Source of the DNA: Sulfurimonas sp. HSL3-2
Lineage (GTDB): Bacteria > Campylobacterota > Campylobacteria > Campylobacterales > Sulfurimonadaceae
Direction: 5' to 3'
Length of the DNA: 64,000 nt
Assembly (NCBI RefSeq): GCF_039645965.1
Contig: NZ_CP147917.1
Span: 496,001 to 560,000 of the forward strand
This document shows positions 17,542 through 26,651 of this stretch, one piece after another. The position numbers were made by a program, and so were the translations under genes. The notes under the pieces were generated by a model. That model searched no databases. It was not told the origin of the DNA and worked only from the letters and a program-made list of their open reading frames with translations. Numbering within the stretch: position 1 is the first letter of the stretch; each line of letters starts with the position of its first letter.

Positions 17542-18204
17542 ATGAATAAAATACTTATGATAGAAGATGATTTAGAACTAGCGGAGATACTCACGGAGTA
17601 TCTTGAGCAGTTCGATTTTAAAGTGATTACAGAAGATGACCCGTTTAAGGCTGTCAGTATCTTAAAACTAGAGCCTTTTGATTTGGTGATATTGGACTTG
17701 ACGTTACCGGGAATGGACGGCTTGGAGGTTTGTGAGGCTATCCGTGAACGTCAGGATATTCCTATTATCATCTCTTCGGCACGCAGCGACGTTACAGATA
17801 AAGTGAGTGCACTCGAACTGGGAGCTGACGATTATCTGCCAAAACCGTATGATCCAAGAGAGTTGGAGGCTCGCATCCATTCGGTACTTCGCAGATATGA
17901 GACAAAGATCATGCAAAAAGATGAGATGAAAAGCGACTTCAAATGTGACACGTCATCTATGCAGATAAGCTATAAAGGGCGTGCACTGGATCTTACCAAT
18001 GCGGAGTACGGGATACTCTCCTATATGATCTCAAAGCAGGGTAACGTCGTCTCTCGTGAGGATCTGATCCATAATGTCAATGCCATTAACGAGGACTCGT
18101 CAAATAAGAGTATCGACGTAATGGTTGGGCGTATCAGAAATAAGCTTGGTGACAAGACACTTATAGAGTCTGTTCGCGGCGTAGGGTATAAACTTATTAA
18201 ATGA
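17542..18204 (+). CDS. OmpR-family response regulator
   Basis: 220 residues. The receiver domain (~1-115) has the acidic pair EDD, the phospho-acceptor Asp in VILDLTLPG and the conserved Lys in LPKPYDP. The C-terminal winged-helix DNA-binding domain (~130-220) ends with RGVGYKLIK. It overlaps the downstream kinase gene by ATGA (18201-18204). Partner and divergent layout resemble Campylobacterota ArsRS-like systems. The signal is not known from sequence, though the adjacent iron operon suggests an envelope or metal cue. Confidence 0.93.
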   Translation: MNKILMIEDDLELAEILTEYLEQFDFKVITEDDPFKAVSILKLEPFDLVILDLTLPGMDGLEVCEAIRERQDIPIIISSARSDVTDKVSALELGADDYLPKPYDPRELEARIHSVLRRYETKIMQKDEMKSDFKCDTSSMQISYKGRALDLTNAEYGILSYMISKQGNVVSREDLIHNVNAINEDSSNKSIDVMVGRIRNKLGDKTLIESVRGVGYKLIK

Positions 18205-19481
18205 AACGTCATGCAGTCCTTTTAACGGTTCTTTTCGCACTTACCGTGACGCTTTTGAGCGTCAGCTATATCTTTTGGGAGTTTTATCAGTTAAACTACA
18301 AAAGATATGTCAACAATATCTTTAACAAACACTCCATTATCACTCAGCTTTTTCACGAGTATCAGCAAAATAGGACTTCAATCGCCATCTTTGAAGCGAA
18401 TCTTGCGATCTATAATATGGCAGTGGTCTCTGAAAAAGACAATGAACTTATCCTCAAAAAAGGGAAAGTCTTAAAGGTCGACGGAGAAAAGAAAACGGAC
18501 AGCACATACTTCTTTAGCAAAGATATGGTCTATAAACAAAATGTTACCTCAAATATAAAGACTACGATGCTGCAGTATAAGCGTTCGATCTATTTTCATA
18601 TCAATTCCGATGTCGGTACCATTATGATCATAGATAACACGTTAAAACCCTATAAACCTTGGAACTTGCTGTCGGGATATGTCAGTATTATCTCCATCAT
18701 CGTCATCTCGTTTATGCTGATCTTGCAGCGGCTTCGTCCGCTTATCCGGCTTTTTCAGCGGATCGCACTCTTTGGTGCCGGGAATCTGGATGTCTCGTTT
18801 AAAGTAAAGGGAAGCGATGAGATAGCGGTTATCGCCAATGAGCTTGAAAGTGCCAGAATAAAGATAAACTCTATGCTTGAAGCAAGAACGCTGTTTTTGC
18901 GAAACATCATGCATGAGCTTAAGACTCCTATTGCCAAAGGAACTATAGCGACTCAGATGCTGGACTCTCAAAAACAGCGTGACAGATTCACCTCGATCTT
19001 CGGACGTTTAGAGACGATAGTCAATGATTTTGCGATGATAGAGGAGGTCACCTCTCTTACATGTACGCAGGAGTTCTCGGAGTATCGACTTGTAGATATC
19101 ATAGACGGTGCCATAGATATCTCGATGGTAGAACATGAACATATAGATGTGGATGTACCGGCATCGGTGAAGATGAACACAAACTACAGACTCTATACGA
19201 CTGCTATAAAGAACATGATAGACAATGCGATGAAGTACTCACCTGACAAGCATATAAAAATCGTTATGAAAGAGGAGGAGCTTTGTTTTGAGAGTAACGG
19301 CGAGAAACTAAAGTATCCGCTTAGTTTTTACATAGAACCTTTTACTAAAGAGTCACCTTCAAAAAATAGTTTCGGACTTGGGCTTTATCTGGTGGATTCT
19401 ATCTTAAAGGCTCATAAGCAGGTACTGGCTTATGAGTATGAAAACGGGGTCAACAGGTTTATCTTTGCAAGAGACAGTTAA
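18201..19481 (+). CDS. Membrane sensor histidine kinase (ArsS-like)
   Basis: 426 residues with TM1 ~7-27, a periplasmic sensor ~28-155, TM2 ~156-175 and a HAMP-like linker. The HisKA H-box is IMHELKTPIAKG and the N-box NMIDNAMKYSP; a G2-like box reads SFGLGLYLVDS. The usual D-x-G-x-G box is replaced by ESNGEKLKYPLSF. This lid variation resembles ArsS-type Campylobacterota kinases. It is translationally coupled to the upstream regulator. Its 3' end shares TTAA with the convergent pgi stop. Confidence 0.9.
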   Translation: MKRHAVLLTVLFALTVTLLSVSYIFWEFYQLNYKRYVNNIFNKHSIITQLFHEYQQNRTSIAIFEANLAIYNMAVVSEKDNELILKKGKVLKVDGEKKTDSTYFFSKDMVYKQNVTSNIKTTMLQYKRSIYFHINSDVGTIMIIDNTLKPYKPWNLLSGYVSIISIIVISFMLILQRLRPLIRLFQRIALFGAGNLDVSFKVKGSDEIAVIANELESARIKINSMLEARTLFLRNIMHELKTPIAKGTIATQMLDSQKQRDRFTSIFGRLETIVNDFAMIEEVTSLTCTQEFSEYRLVDIIDGAIDISMVEHEHIDVDVPASVKMNTNYRLYTTAIKNMIDNAMKYSPDKHIKIVMKEEELCFESNGEKLKYPLSFYIEPFTKESPSKNSFGLGLYLVDSILKAHKQVLAYEYENGVNRFIFARDS

Positions 19482-20689
19482 GACTCTTTTTTCTTTAACT
19501 TCTCTTTTAAGATGATCTTGCCCATCTCTACGCCGGGCTGGTCGTAAGCGTTGATATCCAACATCCTTGCGACAAGGGCTGTTAAAAGCTCATAATAATA
19601 CATAAGCTCACCCATCGACTCTTCGTTGATATGCGAGATCTCTATAACATCAAGAGGGATATGCTCAAATGATGCTAAAGACTCGATGATAGAATCAGCC
19701 TGCATATTGATAAGCTCCGAGAACTTCAGACCGTTTAAGATATCTAAAGACTCCAGGTGCTTTAATGAGTTGTTCGGGACTTTCATAGAGGTATCAAAGT
19801 TGTTTATCTTGATGACCGTGACACTTTTATCGCGTTTTCCGTCGACTATCAGCTGTAAAAACGAGTGCTGGTCCGTCGGCCCGATAAGTCCGACGGGAGT
19901 AAGCCCCACATGCAGCTGAGAGTGAAGCTGTTTTTTGCCCAGACTTTCACCCCAAAGCTGTACATACCATGCGTTAAATTCACGGAACACCTCCGAGTAA
20001 CTGAAAAGACAGTTAATGTTGTAGGTGTTTGCAGTAAGTGCGTAATAGGTCGCTTTTTTTAGAAGTGAAGTATCGTAGCCGTCTTGGTTGAAAAATGAGT
20101 TGTATATCTTTTTAGCACCTGCTAAAAGAGCTTTGATATCTACTCCGATCATTGCAAGTGGGACAAGTCCTACGGCACTAAGCACTGAGAAACGTCCGCC
20201 TACGTTGTGTGGTATATGAAATACTTTGATATTGCTCTCGAGCGCGAACTTTTCAAGAAGAGATCCCTCATCGGTTATGATTGTACAGTTCTTGTTGTTT
20301 ATCTCTACGATAGAAGCGATATATTTAAATACGGAGATCGTCTCGACTGTAGTACCCGATTTACTGATGACACAGAAAAATGCGTTTTCAAGATCGATCT
20401 GATCAAGCTCATCGCCTATGACTATGGGGTCAGTAGTCTCTAATACGTGTAGTTTTTTTGAATAGTTATTAGTATATTTTAAAAATTTATAGATAGCAGA
20501 AGTTCCAAGAGCACTTCCTCCGATACCGATAACAACGATATCTTTTGCGTCCACAGTTTTGGCAAACTCTTCGTAATCTCCGACATCGGCATGACAAAGC
20601 TCATAAAAGCCTATCTCTTTTCTTTCATTAGATATGAAGTCAAGGATTTTTTTGTTTGGTTTTGTGTCAAAATAAAACTTATTTTTCAT
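19478..20689 (-). CDS. pgi: Glucose-6-phosphate isomerase (short form)
   Basis: About 403 residues, much shorter than the ~550-residue E. coli enzyme but usual for Campylobacterota. Key blocks: VIGIGGSALGTSAIYKFL, ISKSGTTVETI (sugar phosphate-binding SIS signature), HNVGGRFSVLSAVGLVP, and QPGVEMGK near the C-terminus. It interconverts glucose-6-P and fructose-6-P. An in-frame ATG at 20731 would add 14 residues but lacks a ribosome site; the ATG at 20689 follows AAAGTAGA and starts MKNKFYF. Confidence 0.93.
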   Translation of the reverse strand: MKNKFYFDTKPNKKILDFISNERKEIGFYELCHADVGDYEEFAKTVDAKDIVVIGIGGSALGTSAIYKFLKYTNNYSKKLHVLETTDPIVIGDELDQIDLENAFFCVISKSGTTVETISVFKYIASIVEINNKNCTIITDEGSLLEKFALESNIKVFHIPHNVGGRFSVLSAVGLVPLAMIGVDIKALLAGAKKIYNSFFNQDGYDTSLLKKATYYALTANTYNINCLFSYSEVFREFNAWYVQLWGESLGKKQLHSQLHVGLTPVGLIGPTDQHSFLQLIVDGKRDKSVTVIKINNFDTSMKVPNNSLKHLESLDILNGLKFSELINMQADSIIESLASFEHIPLDVIEISHINEESMGELMYYYELLTALVARMLDINAYDQPGVEMGKIILKEKLKKKES

Positions 20690-20832
20690 AATTTCTACTT
20701 TTAATTGGAGGATTTCTTGACATAATAACATAAATGATTGTAAAATGGCATATCTAAAGTGTAATAAAAAACTTCAAAATCTACACAAATCTTTCATTTC
20801 AAAAATCCAATCTATACAAGGTGAAGCAATTC

Positions 20833-22158
20833 ATGGCTGAACAAGCAACAACAAATAACAAAAAAACTACTACTAAGAGTCGTACTCATACTCCTGTTCA
20901 AGGTCATAAGATAGAAGACTTAAGAACTAAAACGACTGCTGAGCTGGTTAACATCGCTAATGAACTGGCAGTAGAAAATCCAAATGAGTTAAAACGTCAA
21001 GATATCATATTTGAGATCTTAAAAGCTCAAGTCGCACAGGGCGGATTTATCCTTTTTACAGGAATACTTGAAGTTATGCCTGACGGTTACGGATTTTTAC
21101 GTACGATAGATAAAGATTTTGGAGACAGTGTTCACGATGCATACGTATCAAGCACACAGATAAAACGTTTTGCACTTCGTAACGGGGACAGCGTCACAGG
21201 ACAGGTTCGTCCTCCTAAAGACCAAGAACGTTACTACGCACTTCTTAAAATAGAAGCGATCAACTACCTTCCGCCGGAAGAGAGCAAAAAACGTCCTCTT
21301 TTTGAAAACCTTACACCTCTCTATGCAACAGATCAGATCAAGTTAGAGTATCAGGCAAATAAACTGACAGGCCGTATGATGGATCTTTTTGCTCCTATCG
21401 GTCGCGGTCAGCGTGGTCTTGTCGTCGCTCCTCCAAGAACGGGTAAGACAGAGCTTCTTAAAGAGATAGCAAACGGTATCACGCATAATCATGCAGATAT
21501 GGACTTGATGGTTTTACTAGTAGATGAGAGACCTGAAGAGGTTACGGATATGGAAAGAAGTGTAAAAGGCGAAGTTTACAGTTCGACTTTCGATATGCCT
21601 GCTAAAAACCACGTAAAAGTCGCGGAAATGGTTATCGAGCGCGCTAAGCGTAGAGTTGAGCTTGGACGTGACGTTGTCATCCTGCTTGACTCGATCACTC
21701 GTCTTGCACGTGCGTACAATACAGTCACGCCTTCAAGCGGTAAAGTACTCTCAGGTGGGGTCGATGCTAATGCACTTCATAAACCGAAACGTTTCTTCGG
21801 AGCGGCTCGTAATATAGAAAACGGCGGAAGTTTGACGATCATTGCGACTGCGCTTATCGAGACAGGTTCAAAAATGGATGAGGTCATCTTCGAAGAGTTC
21901 AAAGGTACGGGTAACTCGGAGCTTGTCCTTAGCCGTAAGATCTCTGACAGACGTATCTATCCAGCTATCGATATCCTTAAATCAGGAACTCGTAAAGAGG
22001 AACTTCTTATCTCTCCTGAGATACTGCAAAAAGTGTTTATCCTTCGCTCTATGCTTCATAAGCAAGACGATGAGGTCGAAGCACTTAAATTCTTATATAC
22101 TACGATGCAGAAAAACAAAACGAATGAAGAGTTCTTAGAAAGTATGAACAATCAATAA
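20833..22158 (+). CDS. rho: Transcription termination factor Rho
   Basis: A 441-residue hexameric RNA/DNA helicase. The N-terminus has a short basic/Thr-rich extension, then the Rho_N helical domain ([16 protein letters not shown]), the cold-shock RNA-binding domain ([23 protein letters not shown] is its start) and the ATPase core with [13 protein letters not shown] (P-loop), VDERPEEV and [14 protein letters not shown]. The start chosen is ATG 20833, preceded by AAGGTGA at 20818-20824. A clear intrinsic terminator follows the gene. Confidence 0.97.
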   Translation: MAEQATTNNKKTTTKSRTHTPVQGHKIEDLRTKTTAELVNIANELAVENPNELKRQDIIFEILKAQVAQGGFILFTGILEVMPDGYGFLRTIDKDFGDSVHDAYVSSTQIKRFALRNGDSVTGQVRPPKDQERYYALLKIEAINYLPPEESKKRPLFENLTPLYATDQIKLEYQANKLTGRMMDLFAPIGRGQRGLVVAPPRTGKTELLKEIANGITHNHADMDLMVLLVDERPEEVTDMERSVKGEVYSSTFDMPAKNHVKVAEMVIERAKRRVELGRDVVILLDSITRLARAYNTVTPSSGKVLSGGVDANALHKPKRFFGAARNIENGGSLTIIATALIETGSKMDEVIFEEFKGTGNSELVLSRKISDRRIYPAIDILKSGTRKEELLISPEILQKVFILRSMLHKQDDEVEALKFLYTTMQKNKTNEEFLESMNNQ

Positions 22159-22200
22159 TTTTTAACGTACAGAGAAGTAATTCCCTGTACTACGTTAACA

Positions 22201-22245
22201 CTGAGTTTTCCTCAGCGGAAAGCTCAAGCACCGAGGTGCTTTTTT
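22201..22245 (+). terminator. Rho-gene intrinsic terminator
   Basis: AAGCAC - CGAG - GTGCTT at 22226-22241 is followed by a T-run to 22245. A second small stem, CTGAG-TTTTC-CTCAG, precedes it at 22201-22215. Termination here separates rho from murI. Confidence 0.8.
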
Positions 22246-22264
22246 AATAAAGTGAGGTAATTGG

Positions 22265-23008
22265 ATGAAAGTAGGTGTTTTTGACAGTGGTATCGGCGGA
22301 TTAACGGTTGTTAAATCACTTCTACAACACCAATTTTTCGAGGAGATCATCTACTTTGGCGATACTGCCAGAGTCCCTTACGGAATAAAAGACAAAAACA
22401 CCATTATCCGTTATGCTATCGAAGCAGTGGAGTTTTTCAAAAACTTTGAGTTGGACCTTATCGTCGTCGCGTGTAATACAGTCAGTGCGTATGCGCTCGA
22501 GGAGATGAGAGAAAACTCCAGCTGTCCTGTTATCGGAGTCATCGAATCAGGCGCGCTTGCGATCTCCAACGCTCTTACATGTAAAGAATCAAATATCCTT
22601 ATCATCGGTACAAAAGCGACTGTAAACTCTAAAGCTTACGAAAAAGAGCTTCTTACTTTGGGTTACAAAAACCTTGATGCAAAAGCAACGGGACTTTTTG
22701 TCCCTCTTGTAGAAGAGGAGATCTATAACGGTGAAGTGATCGATGCAGCCTTTAGACACTACTTCCAAGATGTAGGGATCCCCGATGCTCTTGTGCTTGG
22801 CTGTACCCACTTTCCGCTTATCTCAGAGGCCCTGCAAAGCTATTTCGGAGAAAAGACAAAACTGATTCATTCAGGCGATGCGATCGCGGAATATCTTGAA
22901 AAAGAGTTTGATTTTAAAAAACGCTATCCGTCACCGGAAATCAAGTTCTTTGCTTCGGAAAATCCGGAAGCTCTTCGAGCCATTGCAAAAAAATGGCTCG
23001 ACCAATAA
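22265..23008 (+). CDS. murI: Glutamate racemase
   Basis: 247 residues with all family marks: FDSGIGGLTVV at the start, YFGDTARVPYG, VACNTVSA (first catalytic Cys) and LGCTHFPLI (second catalytic Cys). It supplies D-glutamate for peptidoglycan in the cytoplasm. GAGGTAATTGG precedes the ATG. It is 17 bases upstream of the WD40-like gene. Confidence 0.96.
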   Translation: MKVGVFDSGIGGLTVVKSLLQHQFFEEIIYFGDTARVPYGIKDKNTIIRYAIEAVEFFKNFELDLIVVACNTVSAYALEEMRENSSCPVIGVIESGALAISNALTCKESNILIIGTKATVNSKAYEKELLTLGYKNLDAKATGLFVPLVEEEIYNGEVIDAAFRHYFQDVGIPDALVLGCTHFPLISEALQSYFGEKTKLIHSGDAIAEYLEKEFDFKKRYPSPEIKFFASENPEALRAIAKKWLDQ

Positions 23009-23025
23009 CATGAAAGTGACTACTG

Positions 23026-25146
23026 ATGTCATCGGCAAATAACACAAAACTTGACTCTTCAATACAAAGTATCACTTATAATGAAGAGTCAAAGCGTTTG
23101 GGAGTCTTGACAAAAGACGGGAATTTCAGAATATTTGATAAAGATCTGGAAAAGATCGTCGGAGGACTGAAAAGTAATCTGCCGCAAGAACATGACTTTA
23201 GACAGACACAGTTTATATCAAACGATCTCAAATATATCGTTCTGGCAAAACAAAAGACGAATCAGGCGACTGTCATCGATGTAGAGAAGAAAAAGAAGAT
23301 ATACACGATATCGAAAAACAGCGGTGAGGTCGAGACTCTTTTTATCAACAACAGCGACAAGTATCTGGTATCGGGCGGGATCGATGGCAGAACATATATC
23401 TTTGATCTTAAAAACGGGCATTTCTTATATAACCTTCCCGTACATGCTGATTTTATCACGGCGATCACTATCACTAACACTACTCAGCTCGTCGCAACGG
23501 GGAGTTATGACAGCACTATCTACGTTACTAATCTCAGTACTTTAAAAAATCCAGTGAAGCTTATCGGACACAGCGGCTATATCAGCGGGATAGAGTTTCT
23601 AAACAAGGGAAAACTCGTCTCAGCAGATAAAAACGGCAATCTTATCATCTTTGATTTTGTGCAGAGAAAGATAAAAAAACGACTTGAGAAAGTATCTGAT
23701 GATATTACAAAAATAAAGGTCGATGCAAGCAGAGAGTTTCTTTTTGTCGGGACAAAGCTCGGAAGAATCCTTGTCTACGACCTGATAAACGAGACGCTGT
23801 TTACGGATAATTTTCGAAAGTATAATGCAGCGATCTGCGACATAGCTCTTACAAAAGACGGACATCTTTACGTAGGCCTGCAAAACGGGTATATCTACAA
23901 AGAGAACCTTATAAATGAAGATATGTATAATCGTTTTTATGAGAAGAAAGATTATGCTTTGATCTACAAAGCACTGGAAGGTTCACCTTTTATCATATAT
24001 ACTCAGGCATATAAAAAAGCGGAAAAAAAGTGGCAGGAAGCACTCAGCAGTGCAAAAGAACTGCTTGCACAGAAAAAAATAGAAGAAGCAAAAAAACTGC
24101 TCGAACCTTTTAACGATATACCCAAAAAAAGAAGTGTTATAAAGACTATTTCAAGTGAATTTTTGGAGTTTGAGAAGTTTAAAAACTATGTTGACGGCAA
24201 TAAATACTCACTCGCATATCAGATGACGCTCAAATATACATCTTTTGTCGATACGAAAGAGTATAAAAAGATGGAAAGCGTGTGGAGTAAAAAGTTCAAT
24301 AAGGCTCAAGACATCATCTTAGATCCGCGCTCAGATGAGATAGTAAAAGATCTTTTAAAAGACTTTAGAGGGATACCTTCAAAGACAAAACAGATACAGC
24401 AGCTTTTTAAAGACAAAGTCGTTTATAACATGTTTAAAAAGAGGCTGGACTCCAGAAACTATAAAGAGATATTCAACTTCATAAAACAGTACCCCTTCTT
24501 AAAAGAATCAGAGGTGTACGTGGATCTTAAGAAGTATGCCGACAGCTGTTACATCAACTTGAAAAAGGCACTTTCAAACCTGGACTTCTTAAAAGTAAAA
24601 GAGTATATGGAGATACTAGAAGGGTTTGAAGAGTATGAGTTAAAAGATATAAAAAATGAGATGACGATGCTCATTCAATTGACTCAGTACTGTAAAAACA
24701 AGGACAGGATCAAAATATTTGATATAGTGGATAATCTCAATTACGATATTGAACTAGACTGTGTCAAAAAGATCAGAAAAGAGTGGGATGCCGTCATAAC
24801 TAAAGCAGATATTTTCTCATTTAGAGGCGATGTAGAGGGAATGATCGAACTTTTTAAAGATTATTTTATTGTAAAATCAAAAAGTACCCTTATTAAAAAG
24901 TATATTTTCTCGGCATATGCCGAGAAGCTTGAACGTCTTATGAGAGAATCGTCAAACACGGATAAAAAGAGTCAAGAACTCATAAAAAGCAAGATAATAA
25001 AAGCAAATGAGACATTCGGGACTATCGAAGAGATAAAATCGATTGTCCACAGCTTTAATAGTTTCTATAGTGAGAACTTTAAAATTGCAAATGAGATACC
25101 TGAACAAAATGTATCTAGAAAGATATATGTTAGCTTTTTTGGATAA
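23026..25146 (+). CDS. WD40-like beta-propeller protein with long helical C-terminus
   Basis: 706 residues, soluble, no signal peptide. Residues ~10-310 are WD40-like repeats: recurring FDKDLEK, VSGGIDGRTYIFDLKNGHFLYNL, ATGSYDSTIYVTNL and LIGHSGYISGIEF segments with the GH...WD-type rhythm. From ~320 on the protein is lysine-rich, alpha-helical and TPR-like in character (KKWQEALSSAKELLAQKK, EEAKKLLEPF). This two-part plan suggests a scaffold. I do not recognise a named family and assign no function. It sits between murI and the LsrG/aldolase/LsrK cluster, 37 bases upstream of the latter. Confidence 0.8.
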   Translation: MSSANNTKLDSSIQSITYNEESKRLGVLTKDGNFRIFDKDLEKIVGGLKSNLPQEHDFRQTQFISNDLKYIVLAKQKTNQATVIDVEKKKKIYTISKNSGEVETLFINNSDKYLVSGGIDGRTYIFDLKNGHFLYNLPVHADFITAITITNTTQLVATGSYDSTIYVTNLSTLKNPVKLIGHSGYISGIEFLNKGKLVSADKNGNLIIFDFVQRKIKKRLEKVSDDITKIKVDASREFLFVGTKLGRILVYDLINETLFTDNFRKYNAAICDIALTKDGHLYVGLQNGYIYKENLINEDMYNRFYEKKDYALIYKALEGSPFIIYTQAYKKAEKKWQEALSSAKELLAQKKIEEAKKLLEPFNDIPKKRSVIKTISSEFLEFEKFKNYVDGNKYSLAYQMTLKYTSFVDTKEYKKMESVWSKKFNKAQDIILDPRSDEIVKDLLKDFRGIPSKTKQIQQLFKDKVVYNMFKKRLDSRNYKEIFNFIKQYPFLKESEVYVDLKKYADSCYINLKKALSNLDFLKVKEYMEILEGFEEYELKDIKNEMTMLIQLTQYCKNKDRIKIFDIVDNLNYDIELDCVKKIRKEWDAVITKADIFSFRGDVEGMIELFKDYFIVKSKSTLIKKYIFSAYAEKLERLMRESSNTDKKSQELIKSKIIKANETFGTIEEIKSIVHSFNSFYSENFKIANEIPEQNVSRKIYVSFFG

Positions 25147-25182
25147 AATCTGTAAAAAATTATCTATTTTAGAGGAGAAAAA

Positions 25183-25470
25183 ATGACAATTACAAAACGC
25201 GTGACATTTATTGCAAAGCCGGACGGCATTGAGAAGATGAAAGAACTTTTAAGTGCGATGGTCGTACCTTCAAAAGCGGAAGACGGATGTCTTTTTTATG
25301 AGATATTTCAGTATGAGAACAAGCCTGAGAAGTTTATGGCAGTCGAGACTTGGAGAGACGAAGCAGCACTTGACGGGCACAAAGCATCAGCGCACTACAA
25401 GATCTACAAATCAAGTTATGAGCCGTACTGCCTTGACAAATACACTGACGAACTAGAAGTACTGGGTTAA
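25183..25470 (+). CDS. Antibiotic-biosynthesis-monooxygenase fold protein, LsrG/YgiN-like
   Basis: A 95-residue ferredoxin-like ABM-fold protein: TITKRVTFIAKPDGIEKMKE, AEDGCLFYEIFQ, FMAVETWRDEAALDGHKAS and HYKIYK. The late H-x5-HY pattern is shared by LsrG (phospho-AI-2 isomerase) and YgiN-type quinol monooxygenases. Because the next two genes are a class II aldolase and an AI-2 kinase homologue, an LsrG-like role on a phosphorylated pentanedione is attractive. That is inference from context. A strong AGAGGAG ribosome site precedes the ATG, and the gap to the aldolase is 3 bases. Confidence 0.8.
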   Translation: MTITKRVTFIAKPDGIEKMKELLSAMVVPSKAEDGCLFYEIFQYENKPEKFMAVETWRDEAALDGHKASAHYKIYKSSYEPYCLDKYTDELEVLG

Positions 25471-25473
25471 GCC

Positions 25474-26649
25474 TTGAAAAATCTATGGTCTGATGAGGAA
25501 TCAAAATCCTTTACAAGCGATTTAGAATTAAGGGTCTATACCTCAAATCTTTTAGGCAGAAGTGACGAGCTTGTCCTTCACGGCGGCGGAAACACATCGG
25601 TAAAAACAGAGGTAGAGGGCGAAGATATCCTTTATGTAAAGGGGAGCGGCTGGGATCTGGTCAGCATCAAAGCAGAGGGTTTCGCACCCGTGAAACTTGA
25701 CACTCTCTTAGAGATGGCGAAGCTGAAAACTCTAAGCGACACCGATATGGTAAGCGGACAAAAAGCTGCGATGATAGATAAAACTGCTCCAAACCCATCG
25801 GTCGAGGCGATCCTACATGCCATCATCCCTTTTAAGTTTGTAGACCATACGCATGCAGATGCAGTCGTGACAATATCAAACTCGGCAACGGGCGTAGAGA
25901 ACATCAAAGCGCTGTTTCCAAACTTTTTGATCATCCCGTACGTGATGCCCGGCTTTGTCTTGGCTCAGACTATCTATAAAAAAAGTAAAAATCTGGACTG
26001 GTCAAAATGCGAGGGGATCATTCTTCACAACCACGGTATCTTTACCTTTGACGATGATGCAAAAAGATCATACACGAAGATGATAGATGCTGTCACAAGA
26101 GCTGAAGAGTTTTTAAATGAGAATGCACAAGTGAGTCTGAAAACTTCTGCTTCTAAGAAAAAAGTCGATCTCAAAAAACTGCAACACATGATCTCAAAAC
26201 ATAAGGGCTATGAGGTGGTCTTACATGTAGACACATCAGACCTGGCATATACCTATGCGACTCAGGATGATCTGGCACATGCCGCATGCAGAGGTGTTTT
26301 GACTCCTGAACACATCATCAGGACAAAAAGGACTCCTTTAGTCTTGGAAGATAACAGTTTTGAAGCAGCGATCAAAAAGTATGAAGAAGATTATATTGAG
26401 TATTTTAACGATTTTGTAAACGGCGAGATCTGTCTCAATCCTGCTCCTAACTATGCCGTCATCAAAGATTTCGGAGTTGTTAGTTTCGGCAAAAATGAAA
26501 AAGAGGCCGCTATTATCGGTGATATCATAGAGCATACGATGCTTGCGGTTCTTCGCGCGGATATGCTTGAAGGGTACAAAAGCATTAACCTCTCAGACAG
26601 CTTCGCCATGGAGTACTGGGAACTCGAACAAGCAAAACTAAGGAAGTAA
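25474..26649 (+). CDS. Class II aldolase/adducin-family protein (RhaD-like aldolase domain)
   Basis: 391 residues. The N-terminus YTSNLLGRSDELVLHGGGNTSVK and the block VDHTHADAVVTI resemble the aldolase half of bifunctional rhamnulose-1-phosphate aldolase/dehydrogenases. The short-chain dehydrogenase half is absent. Zinc-ligand histidines are visible in DHTHAD and in LHNHGIFTF. Such enzymes cleave 1-phosphorylated ketoses to DHAP plus an aldehyde. The start is TTG at 25474. It lies 3 bases after the LsrG-like gene and 2 before lsrK, so these three form a tight operon; the substrate is probably the kinase product. Confidence 0.85.
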   Translation: MKNLWSDEESKSFTSDLELRVYTSNLLGRSDELVLHGGGNTSVKTEVEGEDILYVKGSGWDLVSIKAEGFAPVKLDTLLEMAKLKTLSDTDMVSGQKAAMIDKTAPNPSVEAILHAIIPFKFVDHTHADAVVTISNSATGVENIKALFPNFLIIPYVMPGFVLAQTIYKKSKNLDWSKCEGIILHNHGIFTFDDDAKRSYTKMIDAVTRAEEFLNENAQVSLKTSASKKKVDLKKLQHMISKHKGYEVVLHVDTSDLAYTYATQDDLAHAACRGVLTPEHIIRTKRTPLVLEDNSFEAAIKKYEEDYIEYFNDFVNGEICLNPAPNYAVIKDFGVVSFGKNEKEAAIIGDIIEHTMLAVLRADMLEGYKSINLSDSFAMEYWELEQAKLRK

Positions 26650-26651
26650 AC

